DNA of 64,000 bases from Halichoerus grypus (GCF_964656455.1 NC_135725.1:47561688-47625687); one strand, 5' to 3'. Positions 33,253-44,977 are shown, counted from the first letter of the stretch. Notes: generated by a model from the sequence alone, not told the origin. A program made the numbers and translations.

Positions 33253-34235
33253 CAAAATACACTGTGTGTTTGTTATTAGATGAATGAATAAAGTCTTCCC
33301 TTGAGCGGGGTTCTCTTGTGACAGTTACTGGTGACTAGAAAAGACTCCACTTTGAAAGATCCACTAACATGCCTCAGAGCGTGGCTAGCATTTACGTGGC
33401 TCATGTGCCACCACACCCACTGAAGACTTTGCTAATCGATCCCCGAAGTTTGTCCCACGGAGAGCACCCTGATCTCCTGTCATTGCAGGGGTCTATGCAG
33501 CCAATGCTCTGCACACACGTGCTAGAGCTTATTTCCCATCCCCGTCTCAGACCTTCACCCTTTCTTCTTCTTGTTCTTTAAAAGACCTCTGGATTAAAAA
33601 TAAATGCAAGTTAACAATACGACATCTTCAAGATGAAGCTTGAGTCTTTTTCTTTTGTGGACTTAATTTTACATCAATCTTTCATCTAAGAAGATGCAGT
33701 CAATTAAGAATACTTCGGGAAATCCTAATAAATGTGTTGATTGAATGAAAAAGTAGGTTATAAAAATGTGTGTAGTAAGAAACCTATTGAATATATATAA
33801 ACATACGTAACATATATACATATAATGATAATGGAATATAAACAGGTACTGTGGGACTACAAATAATTAAAACTTTCTGTATTACGCTTTTCCATTTTTT
33901 CACAATTTCCTGCAAAAGTACATAATTGGAAAATAAAATGTAACCATAGACCCCTAGAATATCTAAAAAAAAAAATCTAGCAATAATGGGTACAAAATGG
34001 GCACCCACCAATCTGGTGCACACCTGATGGGTATTATAACCTTGATCACAGAAATTGCTACTTCTTCAAAGATGGCCAAAGACAGGTTATTTTCTAGATA
34101 ATGCCTCTGCCAGTGCCCAAAAGAAATCAGGAACTAAAGGTATTATTGAACTATACTATACATTTACTCTAAGGGAACATCATCTCCTCAATTTATGGAA
34201 TTTGGGGGGGTCCCCTGAAGCGATCTTGTATTTAC
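33253..34235. other. Unique DNA
   Basis: No repeat or gene recognised; an alternating AT/TATACA-rich patch lies at about 33790-33830. Confidence 0.5.
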
Positions 34236-34406
34236 CACTGTGTCAGTCAGGGTCCTGGAAAGAGAGAACAGACCAATAAAATATTACTCTAGTTTTGAGA
34301 ACTGAAAAGGCAATAAAGGAGCACTAGGGTATTTCAAAAGTGATGACTGCAGGAAGAAGCTCCCACTTACTGAGGCTGGGGAAGGAAGGAACAGGTTGGG
34401 ATTATT
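34236..34406 (+). mobile_element. Old LTR-like repeat, second copy, first part
   Basis: Starts GTGTCAGTCAGGGTCCTGGA as at 23170, then is interrupted by the L1. Confidence 0.58.
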
Positions 34407-34422
34407 AGAAGTTAGCAGCTTA

Positions 34423-34807
34423 TGTGGGTGGAACTAGAGGGTATTATGTTAAGCGAAATAAGTCAGTCAGAGAAAGACAAATACCATATGATTTCACTCA
34501 TAGATGGAATTTAAGAAACAAAACAGATGAACATAGGGAAAGGGAAGGAAAAGTAAAATAAGATGAAACCAGAGAGGGAGACAAACCATAAGAGACTCTT
34601 AATCACAGGAAACAAACTGAGGGTTGCTGGAGGGGATGGGGCTGGGGAGATGGGGTAACTGGGTGATGGACATTAAGGAGGGCACGTGATATAATGAGTA
34701 CTGGGTGTTGTATGCAACTGATGAATCACTAAATTCTACCTCTGAAACTAATAATACTCTGTATGTTAACTGAATTGAATTTAAATTAAGAAATTAAAAA
34801 AAAAAAA
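34423..34807 (+). mobile_element. Young L1 3' end, sense
   Basis: 385 bases of L1 3' region: GCGAAATAAGTCAGTCAGAG, CATAAGAGACTCTTAATCAC, GGGTGTTGTATGCAACTGAT, TTAACTGAATTGAATTTAAA, then poly-A. The perfect 16-bp TSD AGAAGTTAGCAGCTTA lies at 34407-34422 and 34808-34823. Confidence 0.96.
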
Positions 34808-34823
34808 AGAAGTTAGCAGCTTA

Positions 34824-35225
34824 GAGGAAGGGTCCTCTAAGACCCAAACCTCTGAGAAGATACTGTGTGACTTGCGCTGGTGTCTCAGGGGTCCAAGGAG
34901 GACCCTCGCAGCTCTGGGACTCGGGTGTCTGAGGAGGCAGCACCAGCATGCTAATGCTGGTACCTCTGAGGGGGTGAAGGCTGGGTCTAGGGAGGTGGGA
35001 AAATTGCAAACCGGAGCAAAGTGCTTCTGTGGACCGAGCAGCTGCTTTGAGGTGGAGAATCAGCTCTGACAGGACCAGCAAACACATAGGAAGGAGCCTG
35101 TCCCTTCCTCCTCCTCCAGGCTTTCCATCTCCCTGTGGGGCTCCCCGTTGTCAGAGCTGGGGAAGGAGAATGGAGGTTTGCAGGGGCCCAGTGCCAGCAC
35201 TGTAAACAGAATATAGAAGTGTGGA
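34824..35225 (+). mobile_element. Old LTR-like repeat, second copy, remainder
   Basis: GAGCTGGGGAAGGAGAATGG, TTGCAGGGGCCCAGTGCCAG and AATATAGAAGTGTGG fit the 3' half of the family seen at 23170. Carries a hairpin CCAGCAT-GCTA-ATGCTGG at about 34945-34962. Confidence 0.55.
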
Positions 35226-35508
35226 GAAATGCTAACCTCCCAGCTGCCCTGTCTCTAACGATGAGCTACAAGTGCCCATTTCAGATACGCTATATTTAAC
35301 CAACATTATAGGTAAGAGTGTGCTACAGACATCCGATGATGGATCACTTTACCTGTATTAAAAACCATCTTTCTACTGACCACATGAACCAATAGGTAAT
35401 TGCAAACAAACCGTTACATGGTGCCTAAAAGCTTGCAGATTTGAGTTTGCCTAGAAAACATTGGCGTGAGTCTTCATTGCCAAGGAAGGATCAAAACTTT
35501 CCACCCCA

Positions 35509-35710
35509 GGGGCGCCTGGGTGGCTCAGTCATTTGGCATCTGCCTTCGGCTCAGGTCACGATCCCAGTGTCCTGGGATCGAGCCCCGCATCGGGCTCCCT
35601 GCTTCTCCCTCTCCCACTCTCCCTGTTTGTGTTCCTTCTCTTGCTATGTCTCTCTCTGTCAAATAAATAAAAGCTTAAAAAAAAAAACCACACAAACAAA
35701 ACAAAACAAA
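35509..35710 (+). mobile_element. SINEC: Can-SINE with shortened body
   Basis: GGCGCCTGGGTGGCTCAGTC head; CATCGGGCTCCCTGCTTCTC shows that the usual GCTCGGCGGGAGGCCT segment is deleted. The tail is A-rich with CAAAA units. The TSD AAAACTTTCCACCCCA is perfect at 35493-35508 and 35711-35726. Confidence 0.96.
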
Positions 35711-35726
35711 AAAACTTTCCACCCCA

Positions 35727-37560
35727 ATTTTCTGGGCTTTTTTTTTTTTTCCACTTCTGCTCAGGAAAACTGTAACTAATTTAAATGTCTCTGAAATTAT
35801 CTTTTTAGCAAGCTGAACTTCAATAGGATCTAATCAGTTTATATTGGGGGTCTTTATAAGACAGAGCCTCTGACTCTTTGTTATCAAAATGTATTTTCCA
35901 CATCATACATCGTCCTCTTTATGACACTCCTGGGAGAAATTCCTGCCTGATCTCACCACCAAGAATAGAAGTAATTCTTCTGAGCAGTCAGTCTGTTTTT
36001 ACCTTACGGACTCCGAACTATATAACTGACCACATTTTCTTCACTTAGTTGCTGGCAAGCTTTTGCCAAATTGCCTCCTTACTTTATTCCCTACTCCAGT
36101 GTATGTGCGTGTCATGAGCATAAGCATTTTTTATTCTATTTCTGTTGAATCTTTGTTTCAGATTTTATTTCCTTTATTCCACTTTTGACTTATGACACTT
36201 TATCATATTTTCTATATCCGTTGCAAACCTCCCGATACGTATTAGGAAACAGGCAGAATATAATTAAATATATACATATAAGAAAACAAATGAAATTTTA
36301 CAGGTGTTCTTGGGAAAAGATATCCAATGAGATCAAGTGATGCAATTTCAAGAAATAGACTAAGAAAATTAATTAGGAATACATATAAATTTTAGAACAT
36401 TGAAATGTTTGAGACGGGTGAAATGTTTATGTCTTTATTGCTGACACTGCAGAAAATGTAATAGGAAATCAGAGCTTCTGATACAGTATTCATAGTTTAA
36501 ATACCATTGATTTTATTTTGTGAATATCTTTGTACATCCCTCTGGGTTCTTATTTATGTATTGAGATTGTGTTTCATTGTAAACAAGAAAATATTTTTAA
36601 GAAAGCTCTTCAAAAGTGTGCCAGAATCTAAAAGTATCGTTGGGTTACGTCCAGAATCCAAACTTTTCCCCCTTCTATCGGAATGTATTTCCACTTTAAC
36701 ACTAAAAGCAATGGAAAAATGTACTTGATGGCTTGAGGGTATTCTTAGGGTCATCATTCATAGGTAAATATGAATAGTAACAAACAAACGTAAGATTAAC
36801 AAAACACATGACAAATGTCCAAAGATTCTCTTGCCTTGTCAAAATATCGATCTCATCTGACCTACATTTCTCCCCAGCTGCAGCTCCAAGGTAACTGGAT
36901 CACAGACGACTCCTCTACAGAGGAAAGAGAGGGTCTCTGTGATGAACTTGCATCCCCAGCCCCCATTCCCACAGATTTTACTGTAAGAAACCAAAACACT
37001 CCACCAGGATTTAGGATGCATCCTGGCTAGGCAAATATTTTAATGTCACTACCATATTCTTGCCATTGGGTGATTTAATGTCTCTGGACCTCAGGTTCCC
37101 AGGAAAATAGTACCTGCCATCGTAGATAACCAAGAGGATTTAGCTAACCAATGTCTGAGCCCGGCTCAGAAAAGGACTCCCGAAGTGGTAGTTACTGTTA
37201 TTATTAACCCTCTCCAACTTGGGAGGAGACAGGTTATAACATAACCCTCTGGGGGCCAATATTCTGCCAGAATAAGGCAAACAACTGGTTGAAAGGCAAA
37301 TCCATCTTTTAAGCAATCTGTTGTTTTTAGTTACTTGAGACAAGTGTTAATGGCCAGAGTTTGGGTGGGGAAAGCTAGCTTCTATAAGAAGCAATTCGCT
37401 TTCTGGGGTACAAGAAACAATGGCCCCTGGAAATTTTAAACGACATTGGTATGGTCCTTGAAGCAATTTTGGTTCTTTAAAGAATACCACGTAAGAATTG
37501 TCTGCTGTCCTGAGTGTGTTCCTTTGGAATTTATGTTCTGGCTGGCTTGGTAACTCCTCT
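35727..37560. other. Unique DNA
   Basis: No interspersed repeat or gene recognised over 1.8 kb. Short frames without domains. Confidence 0.45.
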
Positions 37561-37589
37561 CAGAGGTGCCACTGCTGAAAATAGCCCTG

Positions 37590-37730
37590 GGTCCGCGCCG
37601 TTCCTGCTTGGTGGGATCGGAGAGGAACTCAGCGCTATGCAGGCTAGGCGACGGCGGCAGTGGGAGGTTTGGCCTGCTGTTTACAAAAAATTATAAATAT
37701 GGCCCTGCACGAATTGTCTGGAGAGAGCGC
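37590..37730 (+). promoter_or_regulatory. Small CpG cluster followed by TATAAATA
   Basis: Ten CpGs fall between 37594 and 37729 in unique sequence, against very few in surrounding unique DNA. A consensus TATAAATA lies at 37692-37699 and a forkhead-type TGTTTAC at about 37678-37684. AACAATGG, a SOX-type site, lies upstream near 37417. This fits a small promoter or enhancer, but no transcript is visible downstream. A 60-codon frame (37514-37696) overlaps it. Confidence 0.25.
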
Positions 37731-37984
37731 TAAACTCCTTGCCCAGTAGCAACAATACTTAAAAGTCCACTACCCACCCGAAGGGTTGCCTTATTTTCAA
37801 CCCCTTCACACAGACCACACGAGACCATCAACTGAGAGAGACAGCTAGTTCATTTATGTGTGAAGTTTATTGATTGTAGGATGGCTGAAATGCTCAACAT
37901 TTGTCCTTAAAATTCCTCTCATAGCCATCTCGGAATGATCTCAGGACCCTCGTCCCTGGCAGTATCTTTTAATTGCACAGTGCT
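37731..37984. other. Unique DNA
   Basis: Nothing recognised. Confidence 0.4.
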
Positions 37985-38165
37985 GTAAATCATCCAAGGA
38001 CACCACTGTCTCTTCTACTAGAATGGGGGCTCCTGGAGAAGACATTGTTTCTCTTTGTATTTTTATATCTCTATTGCCTTTGATATCTACATCCTTGCAT
38101 TTTATATCTACATTTTTTATATCTATATAGTACATAGGTGTTTCATAACTGTGAGTTAATTGAAC
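37985..38165 (+). repeat. L2 3' end with TATATCTA expansion
   Basis: Sense L2 tail (TACTAGAATGGGGGCTCCTG, then TAGTACATAGGTGTTTCATA) interrupted by four degenerate TATATCTACAT-like units at 38062-38128. Confidence 0.6.
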
Positions 38166-39125
38166 TAAGCTGTGTGCTCTTCTCGAAGCCCAGCGTGTGC
38201 GGTTGTTAGAAATGTTTTAGACATTTGTTACCTTCTGCATTTGCTTACTCAAAGCTTAAATTTAGAGGAGCTTAAAATGGAGATTAAAAAACACCATGTC
38301 CAACCCACAAACATTACACATGATAGTTCTGGGAGGCAGGGAGGTTAAGCACATTACCTAAGGTCGCAGCTCTGACCAATGGCGGAGGTGGGGCTGGTAT
38401 CAGCGATCCGACTCTTCATTCAGTATTTTCAGATGATATGTAATAAAAACATGACTTTCAAACCAGAAACCCCTTTCTCTCAGTGTTAGTGTTTCTGTTG
38501 GTTGCTCCTGGCAACCAAGGTTTCAATGGGATTTCATCTCGTTTGTGGGAGTGCACAGGGCTACCTCCCTGATCTCTCCAGCCCACTCCTTAAAACTCTC
38601 TGCTTCGATGTTCCAGAAGGGAAATAAAAATTCCTCCCATCCTGACTTTCCATTTGGACATTCATTTCCTTTTTGTCAAAATCAATTGAAAACAAAATTT
38701 AGACGAATGTGGGAGGTTTTTCCCCTCTTCTTTTTGGGTAATTTTCTCTCAAAATTAGAATCCACTCACCAGTGCCTCAAAATATTAAAACAAAATATTA
38801 AAACATGTTTGTGGCAGATCTCATAAGTGAGATGTTTAGGTGGCTTTTCCTAAGCTGAAAATGGTTTTATCAGCCTTACACACTGAAGCCATAAACATCA
38901 TTAAGCTGCGATATCAGCTATATTAGTATTTGAATCCTTATACAAAGGTGCCCAAAATACTCTTATTTCTACAGAATTTTTTTTTCACAGAGTTTCAGCC
39001 TGGAAAGAATTCTTTTAAGAGAAAAAAGTTTAAAATAGAAGGCCTATTCTCAAAAAAAAAAAAAAAAAGAAAGAAAAGGGAAGAAATATATATATATAGC
39101 TCACAACTTAACAAACTTTAAATAG
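38166..39125. other. Mostly unique DNA
   Basis: A MIR scrap lies at 38320-38430 (listed separately), a short direct repeat of CAAAATATTAAAA at 38778-38803, and an A/AT-rich patch at 39050-39100. No gene seen. Confidence 0.4.
38320..38430 (-). repeat. MIR fragment
   Basis: Antisense: GAGGTTAAGCACATTACCTA, AGGTCGCAGCTCTGACCAAT. Confidence 0.55.
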
Positions 39126-39129
39126 AATT

Positions 39130-39515
39130 GGCTTATAGCAAAGTAGTAATAACTAGCATGTATATTTTGAGCTTATTGTGTATCAGGCATGTTTCTGATA
39201 GTTTTGCTTTTATCAACTGATTATTAACTGTGAAGTGGACACTACTACCATGGCTAGTTTAGGTAATAACAGTAATGTCTAGCACATTAATATCTTCTGG
39301 GCAACAGCTATGTGCCAAACACTAAATTAAGCATTTCATGTACTTTTTACTATTTAATTTTCATATAGCCCGTGAAAGATGAGCATCATCCCTCAGTGGA
39401 AAACCGAGTTTCTGCAAGGTTAAGTCATTTGCCCAAAAGCATATAATTATTGAGTGATGGAGCTGAGAGGCAAACTCACTTGTATCAAATCCAGAGCCCA
39501 TGTCCTGTCCACAGG
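39130..39515 (-). repeat. Two adjacent MIR fragments
   Basis: The first (to about 39240) reads TTGAGCTTATTGTGTATCAG. The second (39260-39515) reads CAGCTATGTGCCAAACACTA, then CAAGGTTAAGTCATTTGCCC. Same orientation. Confidence 0.65.
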
Positions 39516-39748
39516 CAGCAACCCCCGGAAGATGGACAGGGATTTGTGATTCTTTTCTAATTCTTGTTAAGGAACTCACTGAACCTCTCCGTGGCTACCT
39601 TACCACTCTCTGCAGCCTGAGGCTCATAAATTGACTTGATGTTTAAGGATGGTAGTCACAATATTTAACAACCTGAATACATGGATAACTCACCCATCAG
39701 CACCACGGGGGCCATAGACCTGGAGCAGGGGTCAGGGTGACTGCAGGC

Positions 39749-39773
39749 TGTGTGTGTACGTGTGTGTGTGTGT
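39749..39773 (+). repeat. Short (GT)n
   Basis: About twelve GT units with one ACGT interruption. Confidence 0.85.
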
Positions 39774-39944
39774 TTCACAAAGGAGATGTCAATATCACAG
39801 AGGTGGCCAAGAGGACTAGAATAATGAAATGGTACTCAGGAATCTCAGGACAGTGCCTGCTTACCAACCACGAGGGAACTATTTTAATATTTTAAGAAGT
39901 GATACTTGTATAAAGCAAATGAATATCCAGCAATAAATTTCCTG

Positions 39945-39966
39945 AAAAACAAAACAAAACAAAACA
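39945..39966 (+). repeat. (AAAAC)n short tandem repeat
   Basis: Four AAAAC units. Confidence 0.85.
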
Positions 39967-40009
39967 ATGAAATCTTGACAACACAAACTAGTTACAGGAA
40001 GTAACGAGA

Positions 40010-40240
40010 AGTACTATAACATAGAAACTAGAGGTTCAGTCTCTGGAACCAAACTGACTGGATTCAAATGATTGCTACCTGGTCGTATGACATCGACAAG
40101 TTGCTCAGCCTCTGTGCCTCAGTTTCTTCATCTGTGAAATGGGTGCATACCTCCTATGCTTATAATGAGCATTGAGAGAGATAATTGAAGCAAAGTCCTC
40201 AGGAGAATATTTGGCACATAGTATGTGTCAGCTAATTTTG
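40010..40240 (+). repeat. MIR, nearly full length
   Basis: Sense: CTGTGCCTCAGTTTCTTCAT, CTGTGAAATGGGTGCATACC, TATTTGGCACATAGTATGTG. Confidence 0.85.
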
Positions 40241-40291
40241 TAAGAACCTATATGTCTTTAGAGGGCATCTTCATACATTATTTCTTTTATG

Positions 40292-40521
40292 TGGGGGATT
40301 TTATTTATTTATTTTTTAAAGGTTTTTTTCATCTTTTTTTTTTTTTTTTTTGACAGAGAGACAGAGAGAGAGCACAAGTAGGCAGAGTGGCAGGCAGAAG
40401 GAGAGGGAGAAGCAGGCTCCCTGCGGTGCAGAAAGCCCAATGCAGGGCTCGATCCCAGGACTCTGGGATCATGGCCTGAGCTGAAGGCAGACGCTTAATG
40501 ACTGAGCCACCCCAGGCGCCC
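40292..40521 (-). mobile_element. SINEC: Can-SINE with extra poly-T block
   Basis: Antisense, ending GAGCCACCCCAGGCGCCCC. Two T-rich blocks (near 40300-40320 and 40335-40352) precede the GA tract, as if the A-rich tail were duplicated. TSD is weak (ATTATTTCTTTTA versus AATAATTTCTTAT). Confidence 0.88.
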
Positions 40522-40784
40522 CTAGAATAATTTCTTATAATAGTTTGCAACCACTGAGGTCTTTCCACTACTATAATGTTCATGTTTTCAATATTTCCTC
40601 TTGGAAAAGCTATTTTCCTGCATTCTTTGATTGAAAGTCTTACGGTTAATGATGACTCTTGATTAGCTACATTAATGAACAGTAAGGACCACAGATAATC
40701 CAAAACAACAGTTAATGCTGAAGATCATTCCTATTTGGCTTTAAACCAGTGCTTTCTTGGACTTTCCTCTTGCAGATGAACCTT

Positions 40785-41010
40785 TATTTTAATTCATCAA
40801 ATATTTAGTGAACGCCCATTTGCGGTCTTTTCCTGTACTACACAAGGGGTACAGAAATTAATAATATGGAATCCCTGACTTTGGAGAAATCAGTCTAGCA
40901 TGAAAACAGACCTGCAAACAATTCTTTACAATAGGGTTTTTATAAGGTGGAGGGAGCCATCATTTCTGCTTGGGGAGTCACGGAAGTTTCCATGGATAAG
41001 GTAAGTGTCC
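40785..41010 (-). repeat. L2 fragment
   Basis: Antisense: AATTCATCAAATATTTAGTG, ACACAAGGGGTACAGAAATT, AATCAGTCTAGCATGAAAAC. Confidence 0.55.
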
Positions 41011-41082
41011 CCTTTAGGGGGCAGGAGGTGCTGCCAGTGTTTTTTAAGAAATAAAAATTGACTGATAAATCTAAATCTCTCT

Positions 41083-41181
41083 CTTTTTAAAAAACGTAGG
41101 CTCTACCCTGAACATGGGGATTGAACTCACAACTGCCAGATTAAGAGTCACATGCTCCGCTGACTGAGCCAGCCAGGCGCC
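41083..41181 (-). mobile_element. Short tRNA-derived SINE, older type
   Basis: About 99 bases: T/A-rich start, ACGTAGGCTCTACCCTGAAC, GGGGATTGAACTCACAACTG, TGACTGAGCCAGCCAGGCGC. Lacks the CT-rich body of the other Can-SINEs. TSD TCTAAATCTCTCT (41070-41082) versus TCTAAATATCTCT (41182-41194). Confidence 0.82.
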
Positions 41182-41284
41182 TCTAAATATCTCTTAAATA
41201 TGATAAGTTGAGGCTCATCTCTCTTCCTCCTGTCCCAAAGGCTAACAAAATAAGTTTTGAATGCACACTTTCAAATAAGTTTCA

Positions 41285-41720
41285 ATCCTTTTACATGTAT
41301 ATAGTAGTATCCATATGCTGTTATTTTATTTGTGCTTTTAAATTTACACAAGTCAATATATAATTTTGTAATTAATCTTCCCTCATCATTACTATTTTTA
41401 AATACATCCATGATAATTTTAATTGGTCTATAAATAAATATACCACAATCTTATAAACATACCACAATTTATTTATTTTCTTACCTACCGGTAGGCATTA
41501 ACAAAACACCTGTTTTTGTTTTTGTTTTTGTTTTTGCTGATACAAAAATGTTTTCATGAACATGTCTCTTTGTATATATAGATTGAGAGTTTTTTGGTTT
41601 TGGTTTTAAAGAAATATGCCCAAGTGGAACAGCTGGGTCATAAGATAAACATATTTTCAATTTTTTTCTGTATGTTCATCAGGTCGTTTTTCAGAGTCGG
41701 AGAGTTTATGGTCAAATAGA
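41285..41720 (-). mobile_element. Old L1 fragment
   Basis: Antisense L1M-like: ATACCACAATTTATTTATTT, CATGAACATGTCTCTTTGTA, GAAATATGCCCAAGTGGAAC, AGCTGGGTCATAAGATAAAC. A (GTTTTT)4 repeat at 41511-41536 lies inside. Confidence 0.6.
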
Positions 41721-41734
41721 ATTTAAAATAATAG

Positions 41735-41930
41735 TTGTGTATGGCATCTACCATAGGCCAAGTTTGTGCATGGCATTTTTTATGTATCTAAATTGTTTCT
41801 CGTAAGAATTCAGCAAGGTATTTGATGGTCACCCCCTATATTCACAAAGGAAGAATTAAGGTGAATAAATTGCCTAGGGTCACACAGCTTGTAAGGACAG
41901 AACCAGAAGACCAGGCTCCTTTCCATCCAT
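41735..41930 (-). repeat. MIR copy
   Basis: Antisense: CTACCATAGGCCAAGTTTGT, TTGCCTAGGGTCACACAGCT. Confidence 0.72.
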
Positions 41931-42589
41931 CTGCCTCCTGCCAGCCTGTGGCCACATTTCCTGGAGGCAGCATTGTGCAGGGTTCTTGCTGACCGCCATC
42001 CACTGCTGCCTTGGCTTACACTTCCTCATGACTTGTACAGCTCAAGACAGCTTGCTCCCCAAACAGTTCCACATTTTGATTAAAGAAATTTCCTCCAAGA
42101 AAAAGAATAAAAACAAAAATAAGTTATTGTTAACTTTTCTCCAAACTATTATTAAATCACTTAAAAATACATTTAAATAAATGGATTATCCTAAAGAGTT
42201 TGAAAATAATTGCTTTTCAATATTGCTCCTGTGCTGCACCTGTTTGGAAAGCCTCTCTTATTTTTATCATGAAAATTACTTCAGCACTCTCTCCCACGTA
42301 GTCACAAATTTTTAATTAAGGAAGTTTTCCCAATTTATGTATTCCTAATTTATTCCCAAGTTCACAATGCTGAACTTAGAAAGGACATAACTACAATATT
42401 TCTTTGTTTTTGGAAATGTCTTCATTTTTCTCTTTTTTTTTCACTTCATTGTAACAAGTCAAGCAGTATAGAGGGAAATTAACAACCTTATTCAATTAAT
42501 CTAAAAATATTTGTTAGGGGTCCAGTATATTCCAAGCAATTTGATAAAGCAAATGGATATAATGAAATGTATAGGTAAGAAATCGGAGA
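41931..42589. other. Unique AT-rich DNA
   Basis: No repeat or gene recognised. Confidence 0.45.
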
Positions 42590-42860
42590 ATCACACTCAC
42601 CCACTCAACAAACACTGCCTATATCAGACATTAGATCATGCCCCGAGGATGCCAAAATGAGTAAAGACACCATGATTGCTTTTTAAGAGCTTACTGCTGG
42701 GTAAAAACATAAAGGTAATACAAGATGATCTCCTGGAGAAGAACAGAGCACACAATTTTATGGTATCCTTAGGGAGACTGGGGAATTCCTTGTTGGCTGG
42801 GACTGAGGTAAATTTAAGCCCGTGTGCCAGCCTAGGAAGTCTGATAAAATATTAAGCCCC
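42590..42860 (-). repeat. L2 fragment
   Basis: Antisense: CCACTCAACAAACACTGCCT, AAGAGCTTACTGCTGGGTAA, and a later stretch that could continue the element. Confidence 0.55.
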
Positions 42861-42936
42861 ACAACTGAGAGTGGGGTAATCAAAGCAGATGACAACAAAT
42901 GGTAGCTGGAGACTAACATCAAAGCTCAGAGTCAGA

Positions 42937-43584
42937 TCTTGTCTCTTAGGGACTTTGAAGTGTGTGATACAGTATTGTCTAAAATCACTACTCTGTCCTT
43001 CAGATCTCCAGGTCTTATGTATCTACTAGGTGCAAGTTTGTACCCTTAAACACCATCTTCCCCAATCCCCTTCATCCCACCCTCCAGCTCCTGGTAACCA
43101 CCATCCTATTCTGTTTTTACCAGTTAGGCTTTTTTAGATTCCACATGCAAGTGATATCATATAATACACTGTATTTGTCTTTCTGTGTCTGACTTATTTC
43201 ACTTAGCATAATCCCCTCAAGGTCCATCCACCCTGCAACAAAAGGCAGGATTTCCTTCTTTCTCATGGCTGAATAATATTCCATTGTATGTATATATTTA
43301 TAAATAGGTTAATCCATTCATCCGTTGATAGACACTTCTGTTGTTTCCATAGATTGGTTATCGTGACTAATGCTGCAATAAATGTGGGAAGATCTGAAAT
43401 GTTCCCACCACAAAAATGAAACAATACTTTCGTGACCCTGATGGGATAGAGGTCTTAGCTAATGCTACAGTGGTAATCATTTTGCAACATATAAATGTAT
43501 CAAATCAACACACGGTACACCTTAAACTTACACAACGTTATATGTCAATTATATTTCAATAAAAAATAAAATTCTTAAAAAAGG
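42937..43584 (+). mobile_element. L1 insertion with 5' inversion
   Basis: The left part (42937 to about 43390) is antisense L1 3' sequence (TTCACTTAGCATAATCCCCT, AATAATATTCCATTGTATGT). The right part (about 43390-43584) is sense (GAAATGTTCCCACCACAAAA, CTTAAACTTACACAACGTTA, then AATAAAAAATAAAA). The two parts meet at neighbouring positions of the element: the inverted part ends at the antisense of AAGAGACAAGATC and the sense part begins AGATCTGAAATG. TSD TCAGAGTCAGA at 42926-42936 and 43585-43595. Confidence 0.88.
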
Positions 43585-43595
43585 TCAGAGTCAGA

Positions 43596-44332
43596 GAGAC
43601 AAGTGTCTCTGAGGGATGGAGTGGAGGTCAGAGCCTGGGAAGGCACAGAGCTGGGGGAGATGAGCTTGAAATACATACCAGTAGTGAGGTTAGTCAGAAG
43701 CGGTGACCAGTAGAAGGGTGACAAAGGCCTATTTTCTGGAATGTGTAATTAGAGTTGGTCAATGAAAGTGGGACCCACACAGATGGATAGAAAGATTGGC
43801 GCAGGGTTTGTTGCTTGAAGAATGAGTAGTACCAGATGAAGTGTGGTACATTCCTGAAGGAGGGACAGCAACTGGCCAAGCCCTGGAAACTTCCAAGGAC
43901 CAGAGGTCTAGGCGATGTCGAGAGACCTGGCTGTGGCAGACAGTAGGTAGCAGTATGCGGCAGGCAGAGGCTGCTGGGAAGGCATTCTAGGAAGTTGAGA
44001 GGCTACCAGATGGCTTTGAGTTAGGAGAGAACATGATTAGGTCTGTGATTCCGTTACCCAGGGGGAGGCCACACAGAAGCTCGCTTCTAGATAGTAAAAC
44101 CGCCCAGCAAGAAGAGAAACAGACCACCTGAAGGAAAGCACTCAAGACATGGACAGGGAGAGGAATGGCTGAGGAGCTGGTAAACGTGTCAGAAAAAAAA
44201 CATATGTCAAAGTATTTCCTGCTCTTCTGGAATACCAAACTGCAGAGAAAATGTGAGAACAGAATTGAACATTTCTCCTTTTTATACTACTTCATTTGTT
44301 TTGGAGAATTTAACCAGATTGAAGAGAATATT
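43596..44332. other. Unique DNA
   Basis: G-rich L2-like phrasing at 43600-44110 (GGAGCAGAGCCTGGGAAGGC-type words) suggests degraded L2 antisense, but not enough for a firm call. No gene seen. Confidence 0.35.
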
Positions 44333-44346
44333 AAAAGTGCAATGTG

Positions 44347-44562
44347 GGGGCGCCTGGGTGGCTCAGTCGGTTAAGCGTCTGCCTTAGGCTCAGGTCATGA
44401 TCCCAGGGTCCTGGGATCGAGCCCCGCATCGGGCTCCTTGCTCAGCGGGGAGTCTGCTTCTCCCTCTGCCCCTCACCCCACTTGTGCTCTCTCTCACTTT
44501 CTCTGTCTCTCTCTCTCTCAAATAAATAAAATGTTAAAAAAAAAAAGAATACTTAAAAAAAA
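44347..44562 (+). mobile_element. SINEC: Can-SINE, near consensus
   Basis: GGCGCCTGGGTGGCTCAGTC head, CTCAGCGGGGAGTCTGCTTC body, A-rich tail. TSD AAAGTGCAATGTG at 44334-44346 and 44564-44576. Confidence 0.95.
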
Positions 44563-44576
44563 GAAAGTGCAATGTG

Positions 44577-44977
44577 AGAAGCATTTTTCTTCCAATTCCC
44601 CCTGAAGGCTAGATGAATATAATCACATAAAAATAAAGATTTAGCACACAGAAAATTTTCAAACAATAAATAGGGGGATGTGTCTGTCCTTACGTCTTCG
44701 GATTAGGAAATTCTTTTCTAACAAACTGGAATCGATTTTCATTGAGGCTATAAGTCTGATAATTGTTTGAACGTGTCCTTTATATTTTATCTTCTATTAG
44801 AGAAGAATAGCATTTGTGTCTTCTGCCCTATTTATACATGCGTTGGTGTGGAATCTGCTAATAAATAAAGTGATACAAAATAAATCCCCTCTTATAACCT
44901 GAATTTCAAACCCTAACCTGGAACCATCTTTCCTCTCCACAAAAATGATAGAAATAAGACCCAGTGTATTCTCTTTG
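44577..44977. other. Unique DNA
   Basis: Nothing recognised. Confidence 0.5.

Noticed and set aside
41000..41010. Strong donor-like AAG/GTAAGTG on the plus strand
   Set aside because: It sits in a probable L2 remnant with no acceptable acceptor within a normal exon length upstream.
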